From Hermodice carunculata (lineage: Eukaryota > Annelida > Polychaeta > Eunicida > Amphinomidae), in contig OZ026622.1 in NCBI GenBank assembly GCA_964020975.1, forward strand, positions 58,934,121 to 58,998,120: DNA of 64,000 nucleotides, read 5' to 3'. Of this stretch, positions 14,451 to 28,806 are shown in pieces. Both the position numbers and the translations under genes were made by a program. The stretch's first letter is position 1. The number at the start of each line of letters is the position of its first letter. The notes under the pieces are model-generated. The model was not told the DNA's origin and did not search any database. It saw only the letters and a program-made list of their open reading frames with translations.

Positions 14451-14535
<85 letters not shown>
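14450..14535 (+). repeat. (ATT)n microsatellite
   Basis: About 28 perfect units. Confidence 0.95.
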
Positions 14536-15094
14536 GGTCTCGACAATTTGAAAAAAAGTAAGGAAACATGAGGAACAGCGCATGTGCAAACTTACAGTTG
14601 CCGTTCAAAGCAGCACGGTAAAAAGTGGTCATCCTTCCCGGCTTTGTGTAGTACATGTATGCGGGAACGTGATACAAGTTTCCCTAAAAATGCTGAAAGG
14701 CACCCATTTTTCGATATATTGCTATAATGACGCGAAAACCACAATTTTCGCGAGCTGTCTTGATTAGTGAATTCATCGACTGGAAAAACTAAAGTTGACT
14801 GTAGGATACTTGAGGAACTACGTAGCAATACATCAATTTTGAGAAAATGAAGCTGCAGTGTGGCCTGTCAACCTACTTATGGTCAGTTGCGTATACTGTG
14901 TTTCAGCTCTGATTATCTCAATCAGACCTTAGACAGTTATTGAGATTTATAACTCTTTTACGTGGCGAACATAGTGGGATTCTGTACATTGTGCGGAAAA
15001 AATAGTAAAAACAACCCGTCACACTAAATTCATGCCCATGTATGCTCCTGCTGCTGTTTCATTGGATTAGAACACACACACACACACTCATTCA
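14536..15094. other. No feature seen
   Basis: Between two microsatellites; no gene or element end recognised. Confidence 0.45.
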
Positions 15095-15206
<112 letters not shown>

Positions 15207-16010
15207 AATTCTCTCGATAACAGACAAAGCTGGTGTAAAATTTGTCTGGAGAGCCAATATGCTTGTTATCTGGATATACAGTTCGATAATTCAATGTGAA
15301 CAAATATATTTAAGCTCAATTGCAAATGTTACCACAAAGTCCAGTGCTAGTGAACTGTACTTATTTCACTGTTTTATAGCATTGTGTTTTAACAACAGAC
15401 ACATCTGCATCACCAGTTGTGTGGATAATCTTTGAAATATTCAAGAGCTATTTCATTCTACATATTGTAATTAGTATTTACCTATGAAAGCATGAACCTC
15501 TCAGGACATAGAAACGTTGAAAAATATACGAAATATCAAACTGTTATACACAGATGGATTTGTATGACGATGTCACCGAACATAAGAGGAGAAAAGATAC
15601 AGTTTTTTTCTAGAAATAATTTGGTCCGCTTGTACATATGAAAAACGTATAAATGTGGGCAACGTTTGGCTAGGGAAAGGCACCCTACTGTACAATTCTA
15701 TACACAAACATTTTGTCTATCATCCATGCAAAAGATTCCGAATCATGCAAGTAAAACCCAAAATGGATATCAATTTCAGGAAAACGAAGCTATGTGGTGC
15801 CATTTCCCATAAGATGTTGGCAAATAATCCAAACTTATTAGGTTAATTGTGATTGATGGACTCAATGGGTTGAGTTTTGCAGCAAGTTCAGGTACATTTC
15901 CGTGTTGCTACAATATGAACGTTTAAGTCAGACTGAGTTTTGTGCTATTGCTATCACGACTTTGGAAAGCGTAGCTTCTATGTGCTGTCCAAATATTTTG
16001 TAAACATAAA

Positions 16011-16071
<61 letters not shown>

Positions 16072-16205
16072 AATACAAAATAAAACGAAAACAAAAAACA
16101 AAAACAAAAAAAAAAACCCAAAAGAAAAAAATTTAAAAAAAAGACAAAAACAAAAAACACCCCCCCCCAAAAAAACCAAAAATAACACACACACAAAAAA
16201 ACCCC
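16011..16205 (+). repeat. (CA)n followed by an A/C-only tract
   Basis: A CA run to about 16067 changes into AAACAAAA/CCCC-type sequence with almost no T and little G to 16205. Confidence 0.9.
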
Positions 16206-18804
16206 TGACAGTAAAAATGAGCATATGGCGCTAATGTTGAGGTCAGTGTTGGTATGAGCTTTTGACTGTGAGCTTATCTGGTGGCATGCAAAAACGTCTT
16301 TCAAAGAAAAGTATTGATGCGGCAGAAATACAGTCAGCCGTCTACCAGAGCCAAAATTGAAAGTAAAAAGCAGCTGACATTTTAAAGGATTTTGCCCTAA
16401 AATCCAACAAATGTCTTGTTCAGCAGCCTCACGGATGCACTTTTTGCAACATGACAATACTAAATGGGAAATGTAAGTTGTACTCGCTCAAAGCTTTCCA
16501 AAACACTGCAGGCCGAAGTACCAAACCATCGCCGTAATAAAGGCATTTTTGTCTTTGATCGGAGGTGATGAGAAGTGGGTGTGCTAATCCTGCCAGATGA
16601 GTACACTTTACCGAACAAACTGTCACACCGCTCCCCGCTCCTCTAGGCAGTCGCCATTTTTAAACAACCTGTTGCTTGGGTCAAGGTCAGGTGACTCCGC
16701 TAATCCACATACAATACCCTTTCGTGTCGGGCAGCGCGTGTGAAACCAGCCACGCAAAGCTGACTGCATGGTGGCTTTTGAAGGATTGGACTTCAAAAAG
16801 TCCTTTTTTAAGCCACTAAAAGGCTAATTCTTTTAATTTCAAAGCCAGATATGAGAGCCTCTACATGTTTGTAGTTTGTGCTAGAAACTTTGGGCCGCGG
16901 GAGTGAGTATTCTTCATGTAAAAGCCAATCAATGCTTCAAGATTGACAATCATGCCTTTCATCGCCATTTTCTCAAAAGCAAGTTTTTCATAAATCGATC
17001 AATTTTTCTGCAGGCGTTTCTTGAAAACGGATTAAGATATCTTCACAAAATAAACGGCTCTGACAAGATACGGATCTGCTCTAGGAAACGTATTTTTTTA
17101 TACCTTTCCAACCCTTCCTTCCGTGACTTTTGTGGCCCCCAAAATGAAGAAACTGTACAGTCTTACGGACCAAACTTAAAAATTGCAAATTTTTATTCCC
17201 TATCATATACTTTTTGTCAAAAGCAAGATACGTTTCCTGCGTATTGGTCTATAGTTTAATTTTTGATAGTTGTCAGTCAGAATAAAATAATATTTTATCA
17301 GAAATCCTTGCAAAATGTGTGATTTCATACCCATTCACAAAACGGCTCCAAACAGCATCAAAATTAATATGACATTCAAATATGATTCCTGATAATGCTA
17401 ACATCTGTGGGATATAGAAAATATATAGTTTTGCTGGTAACATAAGAAAAATAGGCAAGTTGCATCAGGTCAAAGTCGCGAGTCTGTGTTACGCGCTCGT
17501 AACGGTGCCGCCACGTTAATGATTGTGTTAACAGGAAAATAATGGCCGATAAATGTCTTCTACAGCAGCCACATGGGTGCGCTCTTCGCTCCCCAAAACT
17601 GAACAATTACCCAACTCGATACCATCTAACGTACTGTCTTGTGTTCAACAATCAAAACGTATGAAAATAAGGTCTTCATAAACTGTGTAAGGAACGCCTA
17701 ATATGTCTTACACGTCATGCAGTGTCTTTTCTTAATGACATCGACTCTCAGATTCAACCTTTCCATGTCAATTCCAGTCAAAGTATATGGACTTACGAAT
17801 CTCCAAATTTATCTGAAACTATGGGCACCAAATTTAAAAAAAATGCATCCAAGTTGCATTTCCATCCTTTATAAGTGCTGTAAATTCTCTTAAAAATACA
17901 ATTTCCATTTTGTAAGAGTATTTCAATAGAAACACATTCGTAGGCAGGCGTCTGATGAAGTCTCACTTTAACAATGTGTTTTAGTTGTGACAAAAATACG
18001 ACTTAATCATATGCTGAAATGTCTAATAAGTGTAATATCTTATTCAGCAATTTGGTCTCGACCTTATCAGTTACTTGTAATGTCGTGCTTTATTGATTCC
18101 GAATTGTTTAAATAAGATTTGGTAGTTTTCACAGAATATCAAAACCAGCTTTGAAAATTTACCGTATGGACGTTATCACTTTTGCAGTTTGGAGTTTATA
18201 ATTTTGAGCAAGACGGTTGCCTCCATGTTATATAGTTCTGTCACGCGTCGTCCCTTGATTTCATATGTATATTTAGTTCTTCGCTTATGAGACGCATAGC
18301 TTTAACGCGAATACGCATGTTTTATATATTTTTAATGAGAATATTTGCATAGGGCTTATTGTATTTTTGTCTTTTCGTCCAGAACTACTTCCTGTGTTCA
18401 GCAGTCCAAACTCTTTACACTTCTTAAACTAACCTGTTCCTCTCTAACCTATATAAATGTGGAAGTACTGTTGTCTATATTGCGCACGTTCTTCCGTCGA
18501 ATTTTGACATAGGCTGTATTAGTTCAAATAAATTAAAGTGTCTTCAGCAGGTAACTACTCAGAACATGTTTCGGAACCTGTACCCGTATGTGTCTCTCTC
18601 AGTAGCGGCTCCTTGTCTGAGCAAATGTTCATCAAAGACAATCCACATAATCATGAAAAAATATGTGAACATATCAAATGATGCATTATATATAACTAAA
18701 TGAGTGAAGCTTTGCTTACTAATGCAGAACTTCAATATCAATAAAGACTACCTGTCATACCAAACATGATTACTTAATTTGTAAAGTACAAGTTCAGGTA
18801 AGAA
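16206..18804. other. No gene seen
   Basis: 2.6 kb without a recognisable exon. The longest frame (16903-17259, + strand) has no domain and no codon-bias or splice support. Confidence 0.45.
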
Positions 18805-19714
18805 CTAGAAAAGAAGATTTGCTTCAAAGCAAATCTGTCTGTGTGCCTTCAAAAGTTGTAAATATTAAAAGCTACAACTTTTATCCTTGGCTACTTCACA
18901 TTACATTAAGCTTATGGCTGCATGCAAATTTCAAAGTCCAAATGACCTTAACCTATGACCTTTACAGGTCACATGTAAATTGCGCAGTGTCACAATACCC
19001 ACAATTTTAGCCCAACATGAGCCAAATCGGATGAAAATTGACCAAGTTATGGCAAGATGAAACTTTCAAAGGGCAAAATGACCTTGACCTTTGACCTTTT
19101 GAGGTTACATGTTCTTATAAAAATGTGCAGTGTTGCAATGCCTACAAATTGAGTCCAACATGATTAGAATTGGATGGAAATTGGTCAAGTTATGACTGGA
19201 TGGAACTTTTAAAGGTCCAAATGACCTTGACCTTTGACCTTTAGCGGTAATATGTAAATCTAAAAATGTGCAGGGTTACAATAGCTACAATTTGAGCCCA
19301 ACATTATCCAAATTGGATGAAAACTGACCAAGTTATGTCTACAAGAAAACCCACATCAAAAGTGGCCTTTGACCTTGAGATGACCTCTACCTGAAGTGAA
19401 CCTTGACCTTAAAAATGACATTTTGGCTTAAAATGACCTTTGACCTTGGCATGACTTTGAAATTTGAGATGACCTTTACCTTGCTATGATCGAACTCCTA
19501 TACACTCGGAACCACATCTACTATAGTATATAAGATATTTCAGATTTAAAATTTTAATTAGCCTTCATTTGCAAAATTTTGAAAAGCATGACCTGTCAGT
19601 ATAAAAAGGCCACACTTTATCTATAGAAGTATAATTGTGCCAAGTTTGGAGTTTCTACGTGTAAAACTTTTCAAATGAAATGTCGGACAAATTTGCCCGT
19701 AAAGAAAGAAAGAA

Positions 19715-19805
<91 letters not shown>

Positions 19806-19850
19806 AGAATTCCTAGAAAAACAATATGTCTGTGTTGGCACACAGACATA
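18805..19850 (-). mobile_element. Helitron-like element H4, core family I, with (TAAA)n in place of (GAAA)n
   Basis: The best complete copy. Its minus-strand 3' end has GATTTGCTTTGAAGCAAATC, then TTCTTTTCTAG, then T. Three core units start near 18930, 19068 and 19207 and contain perfect TGACCTTTGACCT sites. The microsatellite slot carries (TAAA)n at 19713-19805, followed by GAATTCCTAGAAAAACAATA and the 5' hairpin ATGTCTGTG / CACACAGACAT ending at 19850. Non-coding. Confidence 0.88.
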
Positions 19851-20638
19851 ATAATTTGACTTACCCCTGAACCAGCTTTCTAGCTGGATAACTTATCTTA
19901 GTTAAACCACCTGCCAGTGTATAACTGCAGTTGAAACAAACTGGGGCATTATATTTAGTCCAAGTGATTAAAAAATATACAGTTACAGTTAGACCACATG
20001 TACAAAGCAAGAGAAATCCTAGCAAATACTGCACGTTGGACATCGTGTTTATTTAGACTTTTAAACAATGCACCTTGTGACCAAGGTTTCCACTTCGCCA
20101 TAAGATAGCCACAGATTGTGGCGTGGTTCCGCTTACAAAGTGTCTACCTTTCCATCTCTTAGGCTATTTGAAGATAATCTGAGCAGACTTAGTCACTTCA
20201 TAATTAGCCAGCTATTACACAACATTTATGTAACCTGTCTCTATCGACCAGCTTGATAGGAGGCTCAGATGTCTTGATATCTTTTGAACCAGTTCGTGCA
20301 TAACATACAGCCATGAAGCCCTTGCCCAGTGCACGCTATTTCTTGGCTTCTCATTGCTTTATTTAGGAGCACCGAATGTTCTGTCATCTCTTATCTGGTC
20401 GTACAACTGTCTTTTAGCTTACCCTCTTTGTTTACGTTTAGTCTAGTTCCTACCTATTCAATCCATAGAAATTGAATTTACTAATAAAATAGCAATATCT
20501 ATGGGCCACCTCCCTTCAAGTGAAAAGAGCCGTGTAACACCACGCAAAGATCTGGTGTGTCGGTACTACTTTATCATCCGCACGCGTGGATTTGTGCTAC
20601 AGTGTGGTAGAATGTTTATTCCTTTTTCGTTACTTCTT
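19851..20638. other. No feature seen
   Basis: No supported exon or repeat end between two Helitron-like copies. Confidence 0.4.
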
Positions 20639-21256
<618 letters not shown>

Positions 21257-21270
21257 TGTCTTGCGTATTT

Positions 21271-21313
21271 AAAGTGTGTGTGTCAGCACACACTTTTCTG
21301 TTTTTCTAGGAAT

Positions 21314-21366
<53 letters not shown>

Positions 21367-21367
21367 T

Positions 21368-21423
<56 letters not shown>

Positions 21424-21604
21424 TACAGGCAAATTTGTCCGACATTTCATTTGAAAAGTATAATACGCAGAAACTCCAAACTTGGCACAATTATACTTCT
21501 ATAGATAAAGTCTGGCCTTTTTATAATGAGAGGTCATGCTTTTCAAAATTATGCAAATGAGGGCTAATTAAAGTTTTAAATCTTCAATATCTTATATACT
21601 ATAC
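21271..21604 (+). mobile_element. Helitron-like element H7, 5' half only, core family I flank
   Basis: Has the 5' hairpin GTGTGTGTGTCAGCACACAC, TTTTTCTAGGAATTC, (TTTC)n at about 21311-21424 and the family I flank (AAATTTGTCCGACATTTCAT, CCAAACTTGGCACAATTAT) to about 21604. The core array and 3' end are absent. Confidence 0.8.
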
Positions 21605-22500
21605 AGCGCATTCCACTTAACTTGAGCTCTGGGGGCCGTCTCACTAGTTGTGACCACAGTGCTAGTGGGCCAAACAGCTTATCACTGACCTCTTTGCCCT
21701 GCCACTCAACCCGGCTGCTATAATTAGTGGTGTTTGTAAACAGGTCCACAAGGGTGCTGCTGTAGACATTTATATGGGTTTTATTTTCACTTTTGTAGCG
21801 TCAAATAATTGGATTTTTCACAAAATAATCCGGCTAAAAGGACACCATTTTACTGTGGAGCTGGCCCTGCTATGTGTCTGCCACCCCACCAAACACACAT
21901 GACCAGTGACAGTGAATGATTGGTATCAAATGGCCAGCTTATTCCATTTTTACAGGGGTGTCACATCTCAATTAAACTGCAAGCAAGCCATAATCCTGGT
22001 ATATATTTTGCAAGATGTGACATCAAAATGACCCTCTGAAAATGCGGCACCCTTGACTCATTCAGGACAGAAGACTTCATTTACTGTCAGTAAAATTTGT
22101 ATCAAAGGGATATACTGAGTATTCTTTTCTTTTAAATTAGGGGGTTCTGATTTAAAATTTCTGACAATCATAATAGAATATAATATCTGCTCATGATTTG
22201 TGATATTCTAGCCTTTTTTTATTGTTTCACACATTGTATTAGCAATGCAAATTTGAAAGAATTAGCAAAGAGCATATCCTTTGGGTTCATCACTGAATGA
22301 GTTAATTTTGTCATATAAACATTGGCTCCATTGATTGAATGGCTATGTCTGTTTGGTAATGTAATTATAAGTTAATGCTTTCTTTCTGGACACCAGTCAG
22401 TTCAGTGGCTCTTAAAGAAAACATTTTGGGCTACAGGATTTATATACAACTACACAGTTCAGGAAATGCTCAAGATCCCTGCTCATGCATTCTATCATTA
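21605..22500. other. No gene seen
   Basis: Unique-looking stretch between two Helitron-like copies. Confidence 0.45.
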
Positions 22501-22527
22501 AAGTGTGTGTGTGTCAACACACACTTT

Positions 22528-22598
<71 letters not shown>

Positions 22599-22703
22599 GT
22601 CCGTCTGTCTGTCTCTTTCTCTCCCACCCTCCCTCCCTTCTTTCTTTCTTTCTTTCTGTCTGTCTGTCTTTCTCTCTCTCTCCCTCTCCCTCCCTCCCTC
22701 CCT

Positions 22704-22766
<63 letters not shown>

Positions 22767-23074
22767 GAATTTGAAATTTTCAATCTTGAATATCTTCAAC
22801 AGTATAATAGAGATGTCATTCCAACTTCTACTAGGGGGTTGTTGACCATTGGCACCTAATCACCTAATGAATTAAAAATAAAAGTTGTAGCAATTTAAAT
22901 TATGTAAAAAAGCACCATTAAAAATTTCAAATCTTGAATAACTTCAAAGCTATAATAGATAGAGATGCCATTCCAACTTCTACTCCTGTTCTATGGAATA
23001 GTTGTACATTGCCATACCAATATGCTTTGAAGGCACACACACTGATTTGCTATGCAGCAAATCATCTTTCCTAG
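22501..23074 (+). mobile_element. Helitron-like element H8, core family II
   Basis: 5' hairpin GTGTGTGTGTCAACACACAC, then a complex TTTC/TGTC/TCCC microsatellite to about 22765, one and a half core II units, and a 3' palindrome (GATTTGCTATGCAGCAAATC) with CTTTCCTAG at 23074 followed by T. The palindrome centre has changed from TTTGAA to TATGCA and still pairs. Confidence 0.85.
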
Positions 23075-24820
23075 TTTATTCATGTTCTGTTAATCTCAGT
23101 ATTAAAGCAATGGTATCAGATTGGAGCTATTTTCTAACCGTTGTGTTGCTCTAGTCGACCGCGCGACATGTTGTATATGCACACAAATGAAACCCGGGGG
23201 ATGTCAAGTTCACTATAAATGACCCCATATATTGTCTAATATTTATTATTAGTGTGTTAAAATAGGGAAAATAAAAATAAATAAAATAAAAAAAGGAACT
23301 TTTGGCTTTCACTCACGAGAATTTGACACTCTGCTGGCGTTGACAACTGCCTATTAACACCAGAATGCCAAACTCCCATATTGAAGTGAAAAAGGAATCT
23401 ATTTCCGAAATATATGAAGCATTCCCCGACATGCACACGTCTGATGTGACAAAATGTCATCGGTAGGCTTTTGATGATAAAATACGCTGAAGACCTTTCG
23501 TAATGGAGTCCTCTTTTGCCATTGCCTGTCTGGTAGGCCTCTTGGCCCACAAGATGTTGACTGGGACCACCAGGCAGCCATTATCTGGTCATGAAAAAAA
23601 AACCCAAACAAATTAATGGGCATAACGCGGTTGGGATGCTTTCACATCCTAACAATCACTGATGGTTGCAATGAACTTTGCAGCATGCCTTGAAATTGTC
23701 GTACCAACTACTCTAACCACTGCCTGATAATATAGCTACCGCTGAGGCCTGCTAGGTTTTTGAGTGAAGGTCAGTCAAATAGCAAATGGCTTGAAAGTGC
23801 GCTAAACCAGAAACTATAGTCAGTTTTGCACAACATAAGAGGAGCTTTGAAAGGGAAGACATACACAAACTGCAGCATGTAACTCAATATATGTGTGGTC
23901 TATTTTTACAGAAAATCCCAGATAGTGGGTTCTTGATATGATTAAAGCGACCTTTAACTTAGTGTGTCCTATTGCAAAATGCAATAGACGCGACTGGCTA
24001 GCTGCTTGCCGGGTTGCAGGAAACCTAATAGGAAACTAGACTGCAATTATTTCAGCATTTGTTCCCGGTGTGCAAGAGAAGACGAGCAAGCAAAAAAACA
24101 ATTTGTTTAGTTTCTTGAGCCCAGCAAGCACTGTTTTTGGGGCTGCTGCAACCTCACGCTATCGAGTTAGTTCTGGTGGAATACCTCACCTGTCATGCTA
24201 TCTAAGGCAACAGATAGGTCCCCGTGCGCTCCATGTGTCAGCGGTGAAATTACGGTAATTATTCACATGCTATCAAGTGCCCCACTTGTACGCTTTTTCC
24301 TGCTTTTGGAGACATCTGATCATATTCACTCGGGATTAGCCGGGCAACATTGAAAAGCCGAATGATTACGAGAGGATTTTTGTAAGAGCTAGTGGTCAGA
24401 CTATTAAGGCAAGTATTTCTTCTCAATATATTTATATACTTCTGTAACGTCTGTAAGCGTACTTCCAGGTAAATACTTTGAGGTGGGTTAATATTACCTG
24501 GTCTGCCTATTCGTCTGTCCATTTGTTAACACTTGAGCTTGCAGATACAGTACCTAATATTTGTAAACAATAAGCATGCACATGATATCGATCGAGAGTC
24601 TTTGTTTTGTTTTCGTTCTTTACGATTTTGTTCATCGTCCTGGAGAATATTAGCTGGCCAGATCAAGAAAAATTCCAAGGGAAGCGGGTCCGGAAATAGT
24701 TGTAACGACACCGCGTTCAGTTTTGGGAGAGCAAGCGCTGGGAAAGTAGGACGGTAGATTTAAAACAGACCTCCTTCGTTTCTTCCTGCAGTGTTTCCAC
24801 CGTTCTAGGTCTCAAGTTGC
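23075..24820. other. No gene seen
   Basis: 1.7 kb without a supported exon or element end; several short domainless frames. Confidence 0.45.
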
Positions 24821-24942
<122 letters not shown>

Positions 24943-25393
24943 CAGTGCTATGCCATATTTTATGCATTGAAATCTCCTCATTAAAACTATAAAAGTTAAT
25001 GACAAAACAAAAAGGGACTGTAAATTGAATTTGTGGTCTTTTATACGGAAATTGCCTTTATTAGAGATTCTTCTGAACATGACTTGTGCCACTTAGCTTT
25101 CACCAACTCAGAATAAAGCTGTATGCTTAAATATGCAACACATCCACAAGTTTTGAACATCATTTTGTCATTGCTTATACACAGATCATAAACAGCTCCT
25201 TGTACACTTTATGGGCCGACTGATATGTTTTTGCAAGTAATGCGATGACAATTTCCCCGCACGTTCTTGTGTCATCTCCATGGCAATGTTCCATTTTGCA
25301 CACATAAAAAATCTATCCGTTCATTATGTACAGCTGTCTGACCTATCCAAATGTTGTTGCTGGGGACGAAAACAATTGAAAATTCAGTTTAAT

Positions 25394-25444
25394 TATGTCT
25401 GTGTGCCCACACAGGCATATTGTTTTTGGTTTTTTTAGAATTTT

Positions 25445-25528
<84 letters not shown>

Positions 25529-25532
25529 TTTT

Positions 25533-25567
<35 letters not shown>

Positions 25568-26598
25568 CTCTTTCTTTCTTTCTTTCTTTCTTTCTTTCCT
25601 TCCTTCCTTCTTTCTGTCTTTCTCTCTTTCCTTCTGTTTTTCTTTCTTTTTTTCTTTCCTTCTTTCTTCTTTACAGGCATTTTTTCCGACATTTCATTTG
25701 AAAAGTATTATACGTAAAAACTCCAAACTTGGCACAATTATATGTCTATAGATGAAATCTTGCCTTTTTATAATGAGAGGTCATGCTTTTCAAAATTATG
25801 CAAATGAGGGCTAATTAAATTTTTAAATCTTCAATATCTTATATACAACAATAGATGTGGTTCCGGGTGTATCGATCATAGCAAGGCAATGGTCATCTTA
25901 AACGTCAAGGTCATGTCGAGGTCAAAGGTCGTGTCAAAGTGAAAGGTTAATTTTTGGTCAAAATGTCATTTTTGGGGTCAAGGTTCACTTCAGGTAGAGG
26001 TTATCTCAGGGTCATTTCAAGGTCAAAAGCCATATTCGATGGTGGTTTTGTTGTAGCCTTAACCTTGTCAATTCTTATCCAATTTTGATCATGTTGGGCT
26101 CAAATTGTAGCTATTGTAACACTGCACATTTTTGAATCGTACATGTGATCTCTAAAGGTTAAAGGGCAACGTTATTTGCAATTTGATAGTTTCATCCAGC
26201 CATAACTCGGCCAATTTCCATTCAATTCTAATCATGTTGGACTCAAATTGTAGGTATTCCAACACTGCAAATTTTTGTAAGAACATGTAACCTCTGAAGG
26301 GCAAAGGTCAAGGCCATTTGGCCCTTTGAAAGTTCCATCTTGCCATAACTTGGCCAATTTTCATCCAATTTGGTTCATGTTGGGCTAAAATTTTGGGTAT
26401 TGTAACACTGTACATTTTTGCAATTTACATGTGACCTGTAAAAGTCAAAGGTCAAGGTCATTTGGACTTTGAAATTTTCATCCAACTATAAGCTTAATGC
26501 AATGTGAAGTACCAAAGGACAAAAGTGGTAGCATTTAATATTCACAACTTTTGAAGGCACACAGACAGAATTACTTTGAAGCAAATCTTCTTCTCCAG
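25394..26598 (+). mobile_element. Helitron-like element H9, core family I
   Basis: Full-length copy in the opposite orientation to H1-H4. 5' hairpin ATGTCTGTGTGCCCACACAG at 25394, then a T/C microsatellite at 25441-25672, the family I flank, three core units with CACATGTAA- and GGTCAAAGGTCA-type motifs, the inner inverted repeat GGCACACAGACA at about 26556, a worn palindrome and CTTCTTCTCCAG ending at 26598 followed by T. Non-coding. Confidence 0.85.
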
Positions 26599-26703
26599 TA
26601 TTTCTTTTGACTCTTAACTTGTAAAAAACAAATCTTATGTGTACTCTCTGGGCTCTTTCAGTACAAAGAGCGTCCAGGAATGATTTGATCAAAATATGCT
26701 AAT

Positions 26704-27900
26704 CTGGTCAATTATACCCCCTTCCTACCGGACGAAGGGTATATAGTAATCGCTTGTTCTGTGCGTCCTTGCGATCGTGTGTGCGTCCGTCTGCATTTCG
26801 TGTCCGGGCTATAATCCACTTGTCCTTCAACTTAGATTAATGAAACTATACACAGGTGCATCTGGACATAAGGGTGTGTCATGAACCAAAAGTAGGTCCC
26901 TGGGTCAAGTATCTGGGCCACAGTGACATAAACTTGTAAAATCCTCTCCGGGCTATAATTCCTTTACTATCTAACTTTGTTTCATGAAACTCCACACACA
27001 CATATATCTTGGCCAAAAAATGTGTCATGAAACAAAAATAGGGCACGAGGTCAGTATCTGATCTTATGCTATTTGTGACCAGGCTATAATTCAATTGCCC
27101 TTTAACTTCGATTAATGAAACTTAATATAAAGGTGCATCTGGATATAGGGGTGTGTCATGTAGTATCAAAAGTAGGTCACTAGGTCAAGTATCTGGGTCA
27201 CAATGAAATATTCCTGAAAAATCGTATCCGGGCTGTAATTCCTTTGCTATTTAACTGAAATTAATGAAACTTTACCCACCGATGCATCTACACATCAGGG
27301 TGTGTCATGTACCAAAAGTAGGTCACGAGGTTAAGTATCAGGGTCACAGTGACATATCCTTGTAAAGTTGTGTCTGGGCTATTATTCCTCCACTGTTCAA
27401 CTTAGTTTCACGAAACTTGACACTCACATATCTCTTTACCTGAAGGTAAAACATAGGTCACTAGGTCAACTATCTGGGTCTCTGTTATTTGTGTCCCGGC
27501 TATAATTCGTTTGTCCTTCAACTTAGAATTATGAAACTATAAACACAGGTACATCTGGACATAAAAATGTGTCATGTACTAAAAGTAGGCCACTAGGTCA
27601 AGTATCTGGGTCATAGTGACATATTCTTGTTAAATCATGTCTGGGCTATAATTCCTTTACTTTTTTAACTAAGTTTATTGAAACTTCACACACACATATC
27701 TTGGCCTAAATGTGTGTCATAAAACAAAAGTAGGCCCTAGGTCGAGCATTACATTACACTTCATGGCCGTGCTGTAATTCAGTTGTCTTTTGACTTACAA
27801 TCATAAAACTTTACACACTTGTGTGTCTGGACACAATAGTGTGTCATGCATAAAAGTGGGTCACTAGGTCAAGTATATGGGTCACGGCGGTAGCCTACTT
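26704..27900 (+). repeat. ~140-bp tandem array, about eight units
   Basis: The phrase CCGGGCTATAATTC or a variant recurs near 26804, 26945, 27078, 27225, 27370, 27497, 27640 and 27768. Each unit also carries CTTAGATTAATGAAACT, GTGTGTCATG, AAAGTAGGTCACTAGGTCAA and GGGTCACAGTGACAT. The leading CCTTCCTACCGGACGAAGGG and GTGCGTCCTTGCG look like one end of a dispersed element; the other end is not obvious. No coding capacity. Confidence 0.8.
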
Positions 27901-28281
27901 TTATTGACTTCAGTCATAAAATGTGATCTGTGATCAGCAAGGTTATAAATGAAGTGAGGGGGCATGGATTCAGCAATCTCTGATTGCCTTTTAATTTATA
28001 ATTTTGTCAGTCCAGGATATATAAAAAAGAGGCAACTGTACTGACCGCATTTGGCACATCAGGCTGTTTGGCCACTTTGAGCGGATGAGTTAACCTCAGG
28101 TGTACAGCACGGCATACCGGCATACTGTTGACATAAGGTGTTCAGCCAGTCTGGTGCTGTAGCCACCACTTTGTATGTGGGTAAATATGTGGACACTTCT
28201 TGATTAGGGCTGAAATTCCGGTCGACAAATATGACAGAAGCATAGACAGTAGTTGAACGATAGCTTGTTGATACCATAGAA

Positions 28282-28806
28282 TTGACTTGGTGAAAGCGCG
28301 TTTATACTATGTTGCTGACTCAGTGACAGTGCATTTACACCATGTTGAAGACTCAGTGACTGTATTTATACCATGTTGTTGACTCTGTGACAGTGTATTT
28401 TCACCATGTTACTGACTCAGTGACAGTGTGTTTACACCATGTTGCTGACTCAGTGACTGTATTTACACCATGTTGCTGACTCAGTGACAGTGTATTTTCA
28501 CCATGTTACTGACTCAGTGACAGTGTGTTTACACCATGTTGCTGACTCAGTGACTGTATTTACACCATGTTGCTGACTCAGTGACAGTGTATTTACACCA
28601 TGTTGCTGGCTCAGTGACGGTGTGTTTACACCTTGTTGCTGACTCATTAACAGTGTATTAGCACCATGCTGTTCACTTGGTGACAGTGTGTTTACACTAT
28701 GCTGCTAACTCAGTGCCCGTGCATTTACACCATGTCGCTGACTTTGTGACAGCTTGCTCAGAATATGCTGTTAGCTCAGCGATAAATTCTTTTACACAAT
28801 GCTGCT
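28282..28806 (+). repeat. 31-33-bp minisatellite, about 16 units
   Basis: Unit TTGCTGACTCAGTGAC then AGTGTATTTACACCATG, with a 31-bp variant lacking an AG pair. Outer units are more diverged than central ones. About eight units contain an exact TGACTCA. Confidence 0.9.

Noticed and set aside
16903-17259. 118-residue frame on the + strand
   Set aside because: No domain, no bias in composition and no splice or start context; AT-rich chance frame.
28282-28806. CRISPR array
   Set aside because: Units of 31-33 bp follow each other with no unique spacers, and the genome is animal.
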